Source: Paenibacillus peoriae KCTC 3763 (GTDB lineage: Bacteria; Bacillota; Bacilli; Paenibacillales; Paenibacillaceae). From it: 64,000 nt of DNA. The notes beneath the pieces were generated by a model. The model searched no databases. It was not told the DNA's origin and worked only from the letters and a program-made list of their open reading frames with translations. A program made the position numbers and the translations under genes. The first letter of the stretch is position 1, and each line of letters starts with the position of its first letter. Shown piece after piece: positions 29,619 to 38,258 of this stretch. Location: assembly GCF_000236805.1 (NCBI RefSeq), contig NZ_AGFX01000009.1:62001-126000 (forward strand), read 5' to 3'.

Positions 29619-30203
29619 TCATCGCCATTGCGATAACAGCCCCAGACCGTTCATTACATAGGGACGCACAATGTCTACAAGCACATCGGTTCGATCTTTT
29701 TCTTCGACATTTAACCAATAATGCGCAGCGCCATAGATCGCTGAACCTGTCATGGCCGCCATGATTCTTATATGATGCCTGTCCGCCCCATGGTGGGTAT
29801 CCCCTTTCAGAAAAATGCTCTCTATGGTTTGCTGCAGCATTTTCTTTATTTTTTCATCGACAAGCGTAGCCATCGAGTTGGAATCCATTCTGCAGATCCG
29901 ATAAAAATCCACGATGTATTGGTGCGTCAGCAAGATCAACTGGTCACATATTTCATCCGTAAACTCCTGTGCATTCGCCACTTGCTCAGGAATCATTTCA
30001 TGAAAAGCCTGTTCTGTGACTTCGTCAAGCAAAGCATATTTATCTTCAAAATGGGCATAAAAGGTGGCGCGGTTAATGGTTGCTTTCTGAGCGATATCTT
30101 TGATGGTGATTGCATCAAATCCTTTTCTCCGCAACAAATCTCTAAACGCTGCTCTAATTAACTGTCGTGTGCGCAACACCCTCGGATCTTCCTGATTTAC
30201 CAT
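29619..30203 (-). CDS. TetR-family transcriptional regulator
   Basis: 194 residues. LIRAAFRDLLRRKGFDAITI followed by KDIAQKATINRATFYAHFED is the TetR helix-turn-helix. The helical C-terminal domain (HQYIVDFYRICRMDS, MTGSAIYGAAHYWLNVEE) resembles the TetR_C group often associated with oxidoreductases. AAGGAGATAT precedes the ATG. It diverges from a ketopantoate-reductase-like gene with a GTTGC-N4-GCAAC operator candidate in between. Its 3' end abuts the IS left-end remnant. Confidence 0.87.
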   Translation of the reverse strand: MVNQEDPRVLRTRQLIRAAFRDLLRRKGFDAITIKDIAQKATINRATFYAHFEDKYALLDEVTEQAFHEMIPEQVANAQEFTDEICDQLILLTHQYIVDFYRICRMDSNSMATLVDEKIKKMLQQTIESIFLKGDTHHGADRHHIRIMAAMTGSAIYGAAHYWLNVEEKDRTDVLVDIVRPYVMNGLGLLSQWR

Positions 30204-30241
30204 TTCTATATCTCCTTGTTAAACATCAATTATCACAATGT

Positions 30242-30255
30242 GTTGCCTATGCAAC
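30242..30255. promoter_or_regulatory. Operator candidate for the TetR regulator
   Basis: GTTGCCTATGCAAC is a perfect 5+5 inverted repeat 40 bp upstream of the TetR start; a degenerate copy (TGTTGCTTAAACAAT) lies near 30316. The same arms occur at the MarR-controlled locus at 14419. Confidence 0.5.
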
Positions 30256-30363
30256 TTTCATCTAACTCTGCCGGTTGAAATCATAAGCATGCGATATTAT
30301 TATCTTATCAAACAGATGTTGCTTAAACAATCTGTGACTAATTCTATGAAAGGAAGGATCATA

Positions 30364-31257
30364 TTGAACACCAAACCACATAGACTTTTGATATTTGGCG
30401 CCGGCGTGATTGGCAGTGTATATGCACTCCGATTAGCACAGTCGGGACTGGACGTCACTATACTGGCACGAGGAAAGAGACTGGAGGCGCTGAAAAGGGA
30501 CGGCCTGAAATACAACGATAATGGATCGATAAAGCAAATATCGATCAACACGATAGAAAAGCTTGATAACGACGACATTTATGATTTTATCTTTGTTCCA
30601 GTACGATATGATCAGGCCGAATCTGCCCTGTCTGCGATCAAGCATAATCGGAGCAAGACCATCGTCACCTTTACCAACACCATTGGATATGACTCTTGGC
30701 TTGAAATCGTGGGCGATCGCTTACTTCCGGGATTCCCGGGCGCCGGTGGAGACATCAAAGAAGATGTTCTATACGCCCAATTCGGTTCCGAAAAACATCA
30801 AGGAACCATTTTTGGTGAAATAAATGGATTGACGACCGAAAGAGTGAAAGAGCTTTCCCAAATATTTGAATCGGTGGATTTGCATTATGAAATCCAAAAA
30901 GACATTCAAGCATTCCATATTTCGCATACTGCGTTGGCTATCGTCAACAAGCATTTCTATACGAATGACGGAATGGTGGATATAGAGACGGCAAGAAGTG
31001 TAAGCACTCTAAGCAAGATTGCCGCAGATATTAAACAAAACATTCACCTGGTAGAGCAAGCCGGAATTCCGGTAATCCCACCCGAAACGAAGGCAATGGG
31101 AGAATTGCCTGACAACGATATTATTTCCCGTTACCGCCAAATGCTGAGCAATGACTTCATAATTGATGTAAAGCTTGGGAACCATGCCATCAGCCAAAAA
31201 GCAGAAATAATGTTATTAGACGAGATGTTTCATAAAATGATATCCGCCCGGCGATGA
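30364..31257 (+). CDS. Ketopantoate reductase-like oxidoreductase (ApbA/PanE fold)
   Basis: About 297 residues from TTG at 30364, preceded by GGAAGG 6 nt upstream; an ATG 18 nt earlier is possible. The Rossmann start is HRLLIFGAGVIGSVYALRLA, followed by GLDVTILARGKRLEAL, as in PanE. FIFVPVRYDQAESAL and FPGAGGDIKEDVLYAQ continue the domain, but the C-terminal half (KAMGELPDNDIISRYRQML) is divergent and the canonical KWxK-N active-site pattern of true PanE is not obvious. It is better called a 2-dehydropantoate-reductase-like protein than a pantothenate enzyme. It is divergent from tetR and followed by a quinone oxidoreductase. Confidence 0.8.
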   Translation: MNTKPHRLLIFGAGVIGSVYALRLAQSGLDVTILARGKRLEALKRDGLKYNDNGSIKQISINTIEKLDNDDIYDFIFVPVRYDQAESALSAIKHNRSKTIVTFTNTIGYDSWLEIVGDRLLPGFPGAGGDIKEDVLYAQFGSEKHQGTIFGEINGLTTERVKELSQIFESVDLHYEIQKDIQAFHISHTALAIVNKHFYTNDGMVDIETARSVSTLSKIAADIKQNIHLVEQAGIPVIPPETKAMGELPDNDIISRYRQMLSNDFIIDVKLGNHAISQKAEIMLLDEMFHKMISARR

Positions 31258-31415
31258 CATCACCATAGGCTCCATAAAAGATGGTAAACGGTTGATATTA
31301 CCTCCCCAGGGGGAAAGCAATTAACGGATAATGCCAAGGATTTGGCCCAGTTAACACACTAGAAACAGCGGCAGTTAAAAAATCAACGTATGTTCAATTT
31401 AAGAGGAGGATAATC

Positions 31416-32402
31416 ATGAAAGCTATTGCTTTGACAAGCTTTGGAATCCCCGAAGTGCTAGAGGATCTGGAAGTGCCAATTCCCGCACTCACCGACACAC
31501 AGGTTCTCATCGAAATGCGCGCCTCTTCCATCAATCCCGCAGATATTCTATTTCGCAGCGGCGCGATTCTTCAGAGTCCGATGGCCGATAAATTTCCGGC
31601 TCAATTTCAATTGCCGCTTGTTCTTGGTAATGAAGTAGCCGGCATCGTAAAAGAGGTTGGCGGAAAAGTGCGTCATTTCAAGCCGGGGGATCGTGTCATG
31701 GGCATGGTTCAGAGGGGTTCCTACATGGACTATGTTGCGGTGGAGGAAGATCTTCTTGCCGTTATTCCTGAGAGTTTTTCCTTCGAAGAGGCAGGCGCCG
31801 CGCCTACGGTTGCCCTGACAGCTTGGCAAGCGCTGTTTGAGCATGGCCGTCTTCTACCGGGACAACGCATCCTTGTTCAAGCCGGCGCCGGAGGAGTAGG
31901 ACATGCGGCGGTCCAGTTGGCCAAGCAACATGGAGCATATGTTATCGCAACCGCGAGGGACTATAATCATGATTTCGTCAAAGGACTCGGTGCTGACGAG
32001 GTGTTCGACTACACGAAAGTCGACTTTGCCACCCAAATAACAGATCCTGTTGATATCGTATTGGATTCCGCTATGGACCAATCCGCTTTCGGTACCGGGT
32101 TACCGGGAGAAATCGGAAAGAAGAACTACTCGGTCATCAAGGATGGCGGGACCTATATTTCAGTAGTGGCATTCGCGATCAATCAATATCCGAAGGTCCG
32201 CGACATTGACGCATGTTTCTTCCAGGCAAGACCTAACCGTACCGATTTTGAATCCATTGTTCGCCATATGAAAGAGAATAAATTGAATATCCATATCGAT
32301 GAGACCTATCCCTTTACTGCTCAAGGCCTGCTTCAGGCGTATCGCAAAAGCGAAGAGTTGCCGAAACGGGGGAAAATCGTCATATCGAAAAACATTGGAT
32401 AA
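31416..32402 (+). CDS. NADP-dependent quinone oxidoreductase / zinc-free MDR alcohol dehydrogenase
   Basis: 328 residues. MKAIALTSFGIPEVLEDLEV and RASSINPADILFRSG are typical of quinone oxidoreductases, with no zinc ligands. LPLVLGNEVAGIVKEVGGKV, the nucleotide loop RILVQAGAGGVGHAAVQLAK and the C-terminal EELPKRGKIVISKN all fit. The enzyme should reduce quinones or enones with NADPH. AGAGGAGGA precedes the ATG. It lies 160 bp behind the reductase-like gene in the same IS-bounded block, and TetR is the likely regulator of both. Confidence 0.9.
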   Translation: MKAIALTSFGIPEVLEDLEVPIPALTDTQVLIEMRASSINPADILFRSGAILQSPMADKFPAQFQLPLVLGNEVAGIVKEVGGKVRHFKPGDRVMGMVQRGSYMDYVAVEEDLLAVIPESFSFEEAGAAPTVALTAWQALFEHGRLLPGQRILVQAGAGGVGHAAVQLAKQHGAYVIATARDYNHDFVKGLGADEVFDYTKVDFATQITDPVDIVLDSAMDQSAFGTGLPGEIGKKNYSVIKDGGTYISVVAFAINQYPKVRDIDACFFQARPNRTDFESIVRHMKENKLNIHIDETYPFTAQGLLQAYRKSEELPKRGKIVISKNIG

Positions 32403-32492
32403 ACCTCTTGCTTAGTGAGATGAGATGTCTCAAAAGTAAGTTTGCGCACTTGACGGATAGCTTGCCTGATCAAATCATCTTGCAAAAATAAA

Positions 32493-32532
32493 GCAATGGT
32501 GGTGCAGGGTCCCCCCTACACCGCCATTGCTG
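32493..32532 (+). terminator. Hairpin downstream of quinone oxidoreductase
   Basis: AGCAATGGTGGTG pairs with CACCGCCATTGCT (one mismatch). No T tract follows. The remainder of 32403-32699 includes the words GATGAGATGTCTC and ACTTTTGACA that look like decayed mobile DNA; no gene seen. Confidence 0.45.
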
Positions 32533-32699
32533 GTTTCCGCCTTCTTGAGCAAAAAATGGGGAAGAGAAAGCAAACAGACCTCAAGGCTCACTTTTGACAA
32601 TCCTCGAAACAAAACCCCATCTTACCGAGGCTGTGTCAACTCCAGCAATGGATGGCTGATTTGCCCTTGTACATCAAGGGTTTGTTCGGCAATTTTAGC

Positions 32700-33914
32700 T
32701 GCGAAAATCGGCTTGAATCATTGTAGTTACTTGGTTTTTAAGAGGTTAAATAACCCTCTTAAACACCGCTTCGTTTGGTAAAGTGAGAGTGTCGAGCAAT
32801 CACTACCATACAGAAGAGGTGTCCTCTATAAATTGATCAACTGCCAAAAGAAATTAAACCGGTCTTTGAAGAATTGAAGATCGTTAAACACTTGAATAAC
32901 GCAGGTTTCAAGAAGAAGTTCGGATTCACCTGCGCCTATCTGTTTCGCCTTGTTTTCATTTTTCTCTTCCACCAAAAGAACTGGTTCCGCTTGCTGGAGA
33001 GCAGCAAAGGCGAATCATTCCCCGGAAAAGATACGGTGTATCGGTTTCTCAATCACGGCGGGTACGCGTGGCGACGTTTTTTGCTATCGCTAAGCAGCGA
33101 TACCGTACAGCGAGTCGAAAACCTAACTTCGGAACATCGGGAGACTGATTTCATCTTTGACGATTCCATGTTCGAACGTAATCGGAGTAAAGTAGAAATG
33201 ATGGCGCGCTTCAAGGACCATGCGACAGGGAGCTACTATAAAGGTTTTCGCATGCGCCGCTGATTCAAGAAGTAACCCGTCGTGAGTTGCATGTGATCGG
33301 CATGGTAAAGAACGATAACAAACGCTACATGGTGAATGCACAGCGACTGTGTCTGCGGGAACTATATACTGCTGCGACTCGTGTCGAAGGCAAAAATACC
33401 AACATCCTACGTCAAATCCGGACGGAACTGGCTCCAGATATTCCGGTGACAGTGGTATTTATCCGTCATCGTTCCAAGAAAAACGAATGGCTCGCTATTC
33501 TCTCGACCGATCTGAGTTTAACTGCTCAGGAGATCATCCGAATTTACAGAATGCGATGGGATATTGAGGTCTTCTTCAAGTGCGCTAAATCGCTGCTTCG
33601 ACTTCAAAAAGAGTTTCAAAGTCGTTCATACGATTTGCTCGTTAGCCATACGACAATTGTGTTCACACGCTACGTCCTGCTTGCCTGGCAGCACCGCCAG
33701 AGTACGGACCAGCGGTCCATTGGCGGTCTGTTCTACTTGTTATGCGATGAAGTCGGCACACTCGATTGGGCTGTTGCCTTACAACAACTACTTGATTTGA
33801 TTAACGAAATTGCCACGAAAGCAGGAAAGAAGATCACCAATTTGATTCAGCGTCAACTCCAGCCTAGCTACATCAGGGCTTATTTGGCGATTTCAATCTG
33901 CGAAAGTTGAGTTA
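32700..33914 (+). mobile_element. IS4-family insertion sequence, internally deleted
   Basis: The right end is CTGCGAAAGTTGAGTTA at 33898-33914. The leader from about 32700 matches the remnant at 29418-29590. A matching left inverted repeat next to this copy is not evident; the only exact partner is the one at 29418. No clear target duplication flanks 29418 or 33914. Confidence 0.65.
32832..33910 (+). pseudogene. IS4-family transposase, deleted and start-less
   Basis: The frame starts with ATT (IDQLPKEIKPVFEELK), where ATG is expected, directly after a stop. The N-terminal half runs to FDDSMFERNRSK, holding the first catalytic Asp, and YKGFRMRR. It then stops at 33263. The C-terminal half continues in another frame from LIQEVTRRELHVIGMVKND, with the YREK-type motif YRMRWDIEVFFKCAKSLLRL carrying the catalytic Glu. 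The middle, including the second Asp (usually xMDSWF), is missing, so the protein would be inactive even with the frame restored. Confidence 0.85.
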
Positions 33915-34100
33915 ATAATACCAAAAAAACCACATTTCTATGTTTTTGTTTTAGTTCAATTTTAGTTCTAATCATTATTTCAAATCTATTAACATATCCG
34001 TAATTATAGGATGAATAAGACTTAAAGTTAAAGTTTTATTAAAATATACTGAATAAACTTATAAAAAAACATAAATAAACAAAATTATTAACTAAAATTA

Positions 34101-34152
34101 TTGACTATAAATTTACCAAATGTTATTATACGAATGATTGTAAGCGCTCTCT
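34101..34152 (+). promoter_or_regulatory. Sigma-A promoter with overlapping cre site
   Basis: TTGACT (34101-34106), a 17-bp spacer and TATTAT (34124-34129) form a strong vegetative promoter. TGTAAGCGCTCTCT (34139-34152) matches the CcpA catabolite-responsive element except near its right end and covers the expected start point, so glucose repression of the downstream glycosidase is likely. The AT-rich 33915-34100 holds no gene. Confidence 0.7.
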
Positions 34153-34209
34153 TTTTTATATAGGATCCTTGATTTGATTTACTATATTCTAATCAAGGGG
34201 GAAAGTTAC

Positions 34210-34356
34210 ATGACGCAACCAGCCGACGTAAAGGTTGAACAAGCATTAAAGAACGATTTGTCCTTAAAAGATATGGTTGGATATTCAAATTTAGATACCT
34301 GGAGGACTGTTTATGGAATTTACCGAAAAAACGAAATTAGGGAACGTTTTATCTAA
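34210..34356 (+). CDS. Small ORF overlapping the glycosidase start
   Basis: 48 residues, MTQPADVKVEQALKNDLSLK then DMVGYSNLDTWRTVYGIYRK, ending RERFI. AAGGGGGAAAG lies upstream, and the stop is 44 nt inside the next gene, suggesting translational coupling. It may be a genuine leader protein or the N-terminal remains of a frameshifted longer gene. I do not recognise it. Confidence 0.45.
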   Translation: MTQPADVKVEQALKNDLSLKDMVGYSNLDTWRTVYGIYRKNEIRERFI

Positions 34357-36064
34357 TAAAGAAGCCAGGGATATCTTAAAAAAACATCTTCCCCAAATTT
34401 TCGAATTAATGCTTGATCCTGCTTTTGGAACATTTGTTAAGTTAACTAGTCTAGAGCAAATGAAAACTTCCTTTCCTGAAGTAACAATTTCTCCAGATTT
34501 AATAAAGGCCCTTCAGCATGAACTCGCAAACATTGCAGCTGATCATAACGGAGAAGAAGAGGTCATTCCTTCAATCAGCTATGAAGATGATTCAGTTAGC
34601 ATCGGTTCGGCGAGAGTTTCTGCCCCTGACACAGCAAAAAAGTGGGATGTTTTTGAATTAGAATTCCAGGGGCCAAGTCATGGAAATCCTTTTCTCGAAG
34701 TTACTTTAAATGTTGAATTTTCATTGGAAGGCAGGACTTTAGAAGTAACCGGCTTTTATGATGGCGAAGGGATTTACCGGGCAAGGTTCATGCCGGACCA
34801 AGAAGGCAATTGGACATATACAACAAAAAGTTCTGCCAGATCACTGGATGGAATCTCAGGTCAATTTGTCTGTACGGCGCCGTTGGAAAGCAATCGGGGA
34901 CCTGTAAGGGTAAAAAATACGTTTCATTTTTCATATGAAGATGGGACTCCTTATATACCAGTTGGTACCACTTGTTATGCATGGATACATCAAGACGAGC
35001 AGCTCATTAACGAAACATTGGAAACTTTAAAGGCCTCTCCTTTTAATAAAATGCGGATGTGCGTTTTCCCAAAATCATATGCTTTTAATACAAATGAACC
35101 GAATTATTATCCATTTGAGGGATCTTTAGAAGAAGGATTGGACTTTGCACGATTTAATCCAGCGTTCTTTCAACACTTGGAACAAAAAATCAGCGAACTT
35201 GGAAAGCTTGGGATTGAAGTGGATTTAATTCTTTTCCATCCATATGACCGCTGGGGCTTTGCCGATATGAACAAGACTCAGGATGATCGTTATTTGCATT
35301 ATATCGTGGCTCGTCTTTCCGCTTATCGTAATGTCTGGTGGTCATTGGCTAATGAATACGATTTAATGTGGGCCAAGGATTTGGATGATTGGGAGCGATT
35401 TGCTAAAGTCGTAAAAGAAAATGATCCATATAATCACTTAATATCCATTCATAATTGTATACAGTTTTATGATTATAATCGCCCATGGATCACTCACTGC
35501 AGTGTGCAGCGGGTTGATGTCTATAAAACAGCTGAGAGCACGGATGATTGGCGAAAACAATGGAACAAGCCTATTGTGATTGATGAATGTGCATATGAAG
35601 GTGATATTGATCAAGGCTGGGGTAATATAACCGGGGAAGAAATGACCCGCCGATTCTGGGAAGGTGCCGTTCGCGGCGGTTATGTAGGCCACGGGGAAAC
35701 CTATTTCCGGTCTGATGAAGTTTTATGGTGGTCAAAGGGCGGTAAACTGCATGGCAGCAGCCCGGAACGTATTGCTTTTTTACGTAGAATCATGGAGGAA
35801 GGGCCAAAAGACGGGTTAAATCCGTTGTATTTATCCTGGGATGTTCCAGCAGCAGGGATTCCAGATGAATATTATTTATTCTACTTTGGCTTTTTTCAAC
35901 CACGATTTAGGGAATTCCGAATGAAGCCGGGAATCCAATTCAAAGTGGAAATCATTGATACCTGGAATATGACGATTGAAGAATTGGAAGGTACTTTTGA
36001 AGGCAGGTTCCGAATTGAATTGCCGGGCAGGCAGTATATGGCCGTAAGAATGAAACAAATATAA
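34313..36064 (+). CDS. DUF5060 / apiosidase-like glycoside hydrolase (DUF4038-DUF5605 type)
   Basis: 583 residues. A helical N-terminal segment (LSNKEARDILKKHLPQIFEL) precedes a DUF5060-like beta domain (KKWDVFELEFQGPSHGNPFL, GFYDGEGIYRARFMPDQEGN). The TIM barrel follows: HFSYEDGTPYIPVGTTCYAW, SPFNKMRMCVFPKSY, HPYDRWGFADM and WWSLANEYDLMWAK, whose Asn-Glu is the likely acid/base, and KPIVIDECAYEGDIDQGWGN with the probable nucleophile Glu. There is no signal peptide, so it acts on imported oligosaccharides. GGAGG lies 7 nt before the ATG. The exact sugar specificity is unknown. It sits at the head of the plant-polysaccharide island. Confidence 0.82.
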   Translation: MEFTEKTKLGNVLSNKEARDILKKHLPQIFELMLDPAFGTFVKLTSLEQMKTSFPEVTISPDLIKALQHELANIAADHNGEEEVIPSISYEDDSVSIGSARVSAPDTAKKWDVFELEFQGPSHGNPFLEVTLNVEFSLEGRTLEVTGFYDGEGIYRARFMPDQEGNWTYTTKSSARSLDGISGQFVCTAPLESNRGPVRVKNTFHFSYEDGTPYIPVGTTCYAWIHQDEQLINETLETLKASPFNKMRMCVFPKSYAFNTNEPNYYPFEGSLEEGLDFARFNPAFFQHLEQKISELGKLGIEVDLILFHPYDRWGFADMNKTQDDRYLHYIVARLSAYRNVWWSLANEYDLMWAKDLDDWERFAKVVKENDPYNHLISIHNCIQFYDYNRPWITHCSVQRVDVYKTAESTDDWRKQWNKPIVIDECAYEGDIDQGWGNITGEEMTRRFWEGAVRGGYVGHGETYFRSDEVLWWSKGGKLHGSSPERIAFLRRIMEEGPKDGLNPLYLSWDVPAAGIPDEYYLFYFGFFQPRFREFRMKPGIQFKVEIIDTWNMTIEELEGTFEGRFRIELPGRQYMAVRMKQI

Positions 36065-36227
36065 AGCACAACTTATTTTAAATATGACCCTGGAGGAAAA
36101 AGCCAGTGTTTAAGAAAATGACAAAATAAAGGGGAATATTAAAGTAAGCTGAAGGTCGCCGGAAAAGTTCCTTTTTGAGAATCCTTATTCTATAAGGGTT
36201 CTTTTTATTCATTGTGATGAAGTGACC

Positions 36228-36410
36228 GTGGTATGCAGCCAGGCTGTAAGATGCTTCTGAATTACCGGAATGCGTATAAAGAACGGTCGACATAGTTAAG
36301 ATTCCCCCTCTCTTATGAAGAATTACGAATTAAATAATAAATGGGGCGATGCCGTTACCATAAGACCAGTTGTCTTTCGTGACTTCAATTAAATTGATGA
36401 AACGTCTTCG
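36228..36410 (-). pseudogene. Relic copy of the tautomerase/azoreductase junction
   Basis: This stretch aligns with 51479-51653 at high identity: the end of a tautomerase (DNWSYGNGIAP-type tail), the gap, and the start of an azoreductase (MSTVLYTHSGNSEASYSLA). Both genes are truncated. It therefore is the fossil of a second tautomerase-azoR operon, placed between the glycosidase and YesN. Confidence 0.7.
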
Positions 36411-36441
36411 AGCCGTTCCACAACCGGTAAAACAAATCGGT

Positions 36442-36549
36442 CTATGTTCGCTCGAACCTGGCGACCATGCCCGCTTCGGGATAGCCGAGCTCCTTGAACA
36501 GGTTCCAGTATTCTTTCGTATAAAAAGCGCCTTATTGGATGATTGACAT
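36442..36549 (-). pseudogene. Small relic with ribosome-binding site
   Basis: GGAGG precedes an ATG at 36549. The frame reads MSIIQ, a stop, then GAFYTKEYWNLFKELGYPEA and GMVARFERT, stop. The body looks like real protein, but I cannot name the family. It lies next to the azoreductase relic and may belong to the same lost operon. Confidence 0.4.
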
Positions 36550-36667
36550 AGAAAAATCCTCCATTTATTTCTATTTTGCTATATCATAACACAATAGGAG
36601 GTAAATAAATTAAAGCGTTTTCCCGAAAAAGTATAGTAAGTGTAACTCTTCATAAGGAGGGGACTGA

Positions 36668-38239
36668 ATGTATTCCGTCATGATTGTGGATGATGAGTTG
36701 TTTGTCCGGAAGGGCTTAATCGAAATGATCGATTGGGAAAGTAGTGGCTTTAAAGTGATTGACGAGTCCGACAACGGAGAAGACGCCTTGGCGATCATCC
36801 AGGCGAAAAAGCCGGATCTGGTCGTGACCGACATCCGTATGCCGGTACTGGACGGACTTGAATTGATCGAGGCCGTCAGCAAGCTGCAGTTGGAAACGGA
36901 ATTCGTCATTATCAGCGGCTATAACGATTTCCGCTATGCCCAGCAGGCGGTGAGGTTCAACGTACAGGATTATGTGCTGAAGCCCATCGATCCGGACGAT
37001 ATTCAGAAAGCGTTGGCCAAGCTTAGGGACAAGCTGTCGGCAAAACAACGGTTGCGGGATCAAAACCGGAGGCAGATGGGTGAAAAACTGATCGAAACCT
37101 TGTTGTGGGACGAGATCGGCGAGACAGTGTTGGATGAGTGGGGCCAGGTTTCATTTTTCGCCGATGCGAAGGCGTTTACTTACATATTGCTGGAAGTTAA
37201 CAATGTCGTACCCTGGAAAAAAGCGGTTTCCCCGGCAAGAGACCAGCTAATGGAAGCCATCCGGGAAACGGTACAAGAACTCGGCGCTGCCGCTTCGCCA
37301 CCGATCGTGTATGAGCATCGCCGCACGTATGGCTTTATTGTACCGGATACGTACCTGACCCTTTTCGGCGGAGATATACATCCTTTTATGAGGTCCGCGC
37401 TTCGGCGGCTGAAGGATGCTTTCGCCTTGGATCTGCGCATCTATGCTGGCAAATCCGTCGAATCCTTGAACCGGTTGAGGTTCTCCTATAACAGCGCGAA
37501 AGAAACGATGCAGCACAAGTGGATCCGTTACAACACCCATGCGCTGTTATATTCGGACATCGCCGATGCGGAACTGAACTATTTGCATCTTCACGAACCA
37601 TCGATTCGTACTTTGATCGAAGCGGTCGAAGCGTCGGACATGAATGGCATTCGGAGTGCCATCCACCACATCTTTGTGGATTTTCTGGAGCGGAACTTCT
37701 CCATCGAAGCGATCAAAACGTCGATCATGCAATGCGTTCTGGGCATCGCGTACTCCGTCAGAAGCGTGGAAGGCGACGAGAAGGAACTCGGCCTGATCGA
37801 GCCGATTCTGGTCTGGTACGACTATAATCTCACATTGGAAGGATTGCGCGGATTATTTAGCGAGTTTGCGTCCGAAGCCGCGGAACTCGTCAAAAAACTT
37901 TATAATTCCGGCGGCAAGAGCGGAATTCATAAAATTAAATCGTACGTGGACCAGCACTTTCATCAAAATTTGAGCTTAAAAAGCCTTGCGGCGCAGTTCT
38001 TCATGAACTCCGCGTACATCGGGCAATTGTTCAAAAAGCATTATGGCGTTTATTTTAATGATTATTTATTGCAGCTGCGGATCGAAGAGGCCAAGAAACT
38101 GATGAGACAAAAAGATATACGCATTTATGAGATCGCCGAGCGGGTCGGATTCAACAGCGCCGAGTATTTTGTCTCCCAGTTCGAGAAGGTCGAGAAGATG
38201 ACTCCCACGGAATACCGCAATCGCATGAGCAATCAATAG
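36668..38239 (+). CDS. yesN: AraC-type response regulator (YesN-like)
   Basis: 523 residues. The receiver domain starts MYSVMIVDDELFVRKGLIEM, with the acidic pair, the phosphoacceptor in PDLVVTDIRMPVLDG and Lys in YVLKPID. A long middle region links to a C-terminal AraC double helix-turn-helix (HQNLSLKSLAAQFFMNSAYI, IAERVGFNSAEYFVSQFEKV, TPTEYRNRM). AAGGAGGGG precedes the ATG. It is followed 19 bp later by its kinase gene and by an LplA-like binding protein; such trios sense plant oligosaccharides and activate their transport. The xylanase genes downstream are plausible targets. Confidence 0.92.
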   Translation: MYSVMIVDDELFVRKGLIEMIDWESSGFKVIDESDNGEDALAIIQAKKPDLVVTDIRMPVLDGLELIEAVSKLQLETEFVIISGYNDFRYAQQAVRFNVQDYVLKPIDPDDIQKALAKLRDKLSAKQRLRDQNRRQMGEKLIETLLWDEIGETVLDEWGQVSFFADAKAFTYILLEVNNVVPWKKAVSPARDQLMEAIRETVQELGAAASPPIVYEHRRTYGFIVPDTYLTLFGGDIHPFMRSALRRLKDAFALDLRIYAGKSVESLNRLRFSYNSAKETMQHKWIRYNTHALLYSDIADAELNYLHLHEPSIRTLIEAVEASDMNGIRSAIHHIFVDFLERNFSIEAIKTSIMQCVLGIAYSVRSVEGDEKELGLIEPILVWYDYNLTLEGLRGLFSEFASEAAELVKKLYNSGGKSGIHKIKSYVDQHFHQNLSLKSLAAQFFMNSAYIGQLFKKHYGVYFNDYLLQLRIEEAKKLMRQKDIRIYEIAERVGFNSAEYFVSQFEKVEKMTPTEYRNRMSNQ

Positions 38240-38258
38240 CGAAAGGGGACGGCACGCG

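Noticed and set aside
34086-34152. Riboswitch in the long AT-rich leader region before the apiosidase-like gene
   Set aside because: A standard sigma-A promoter and cre explain the conserved-looking parts; no structured leader is left between the start point and the first ribosome-binding site.
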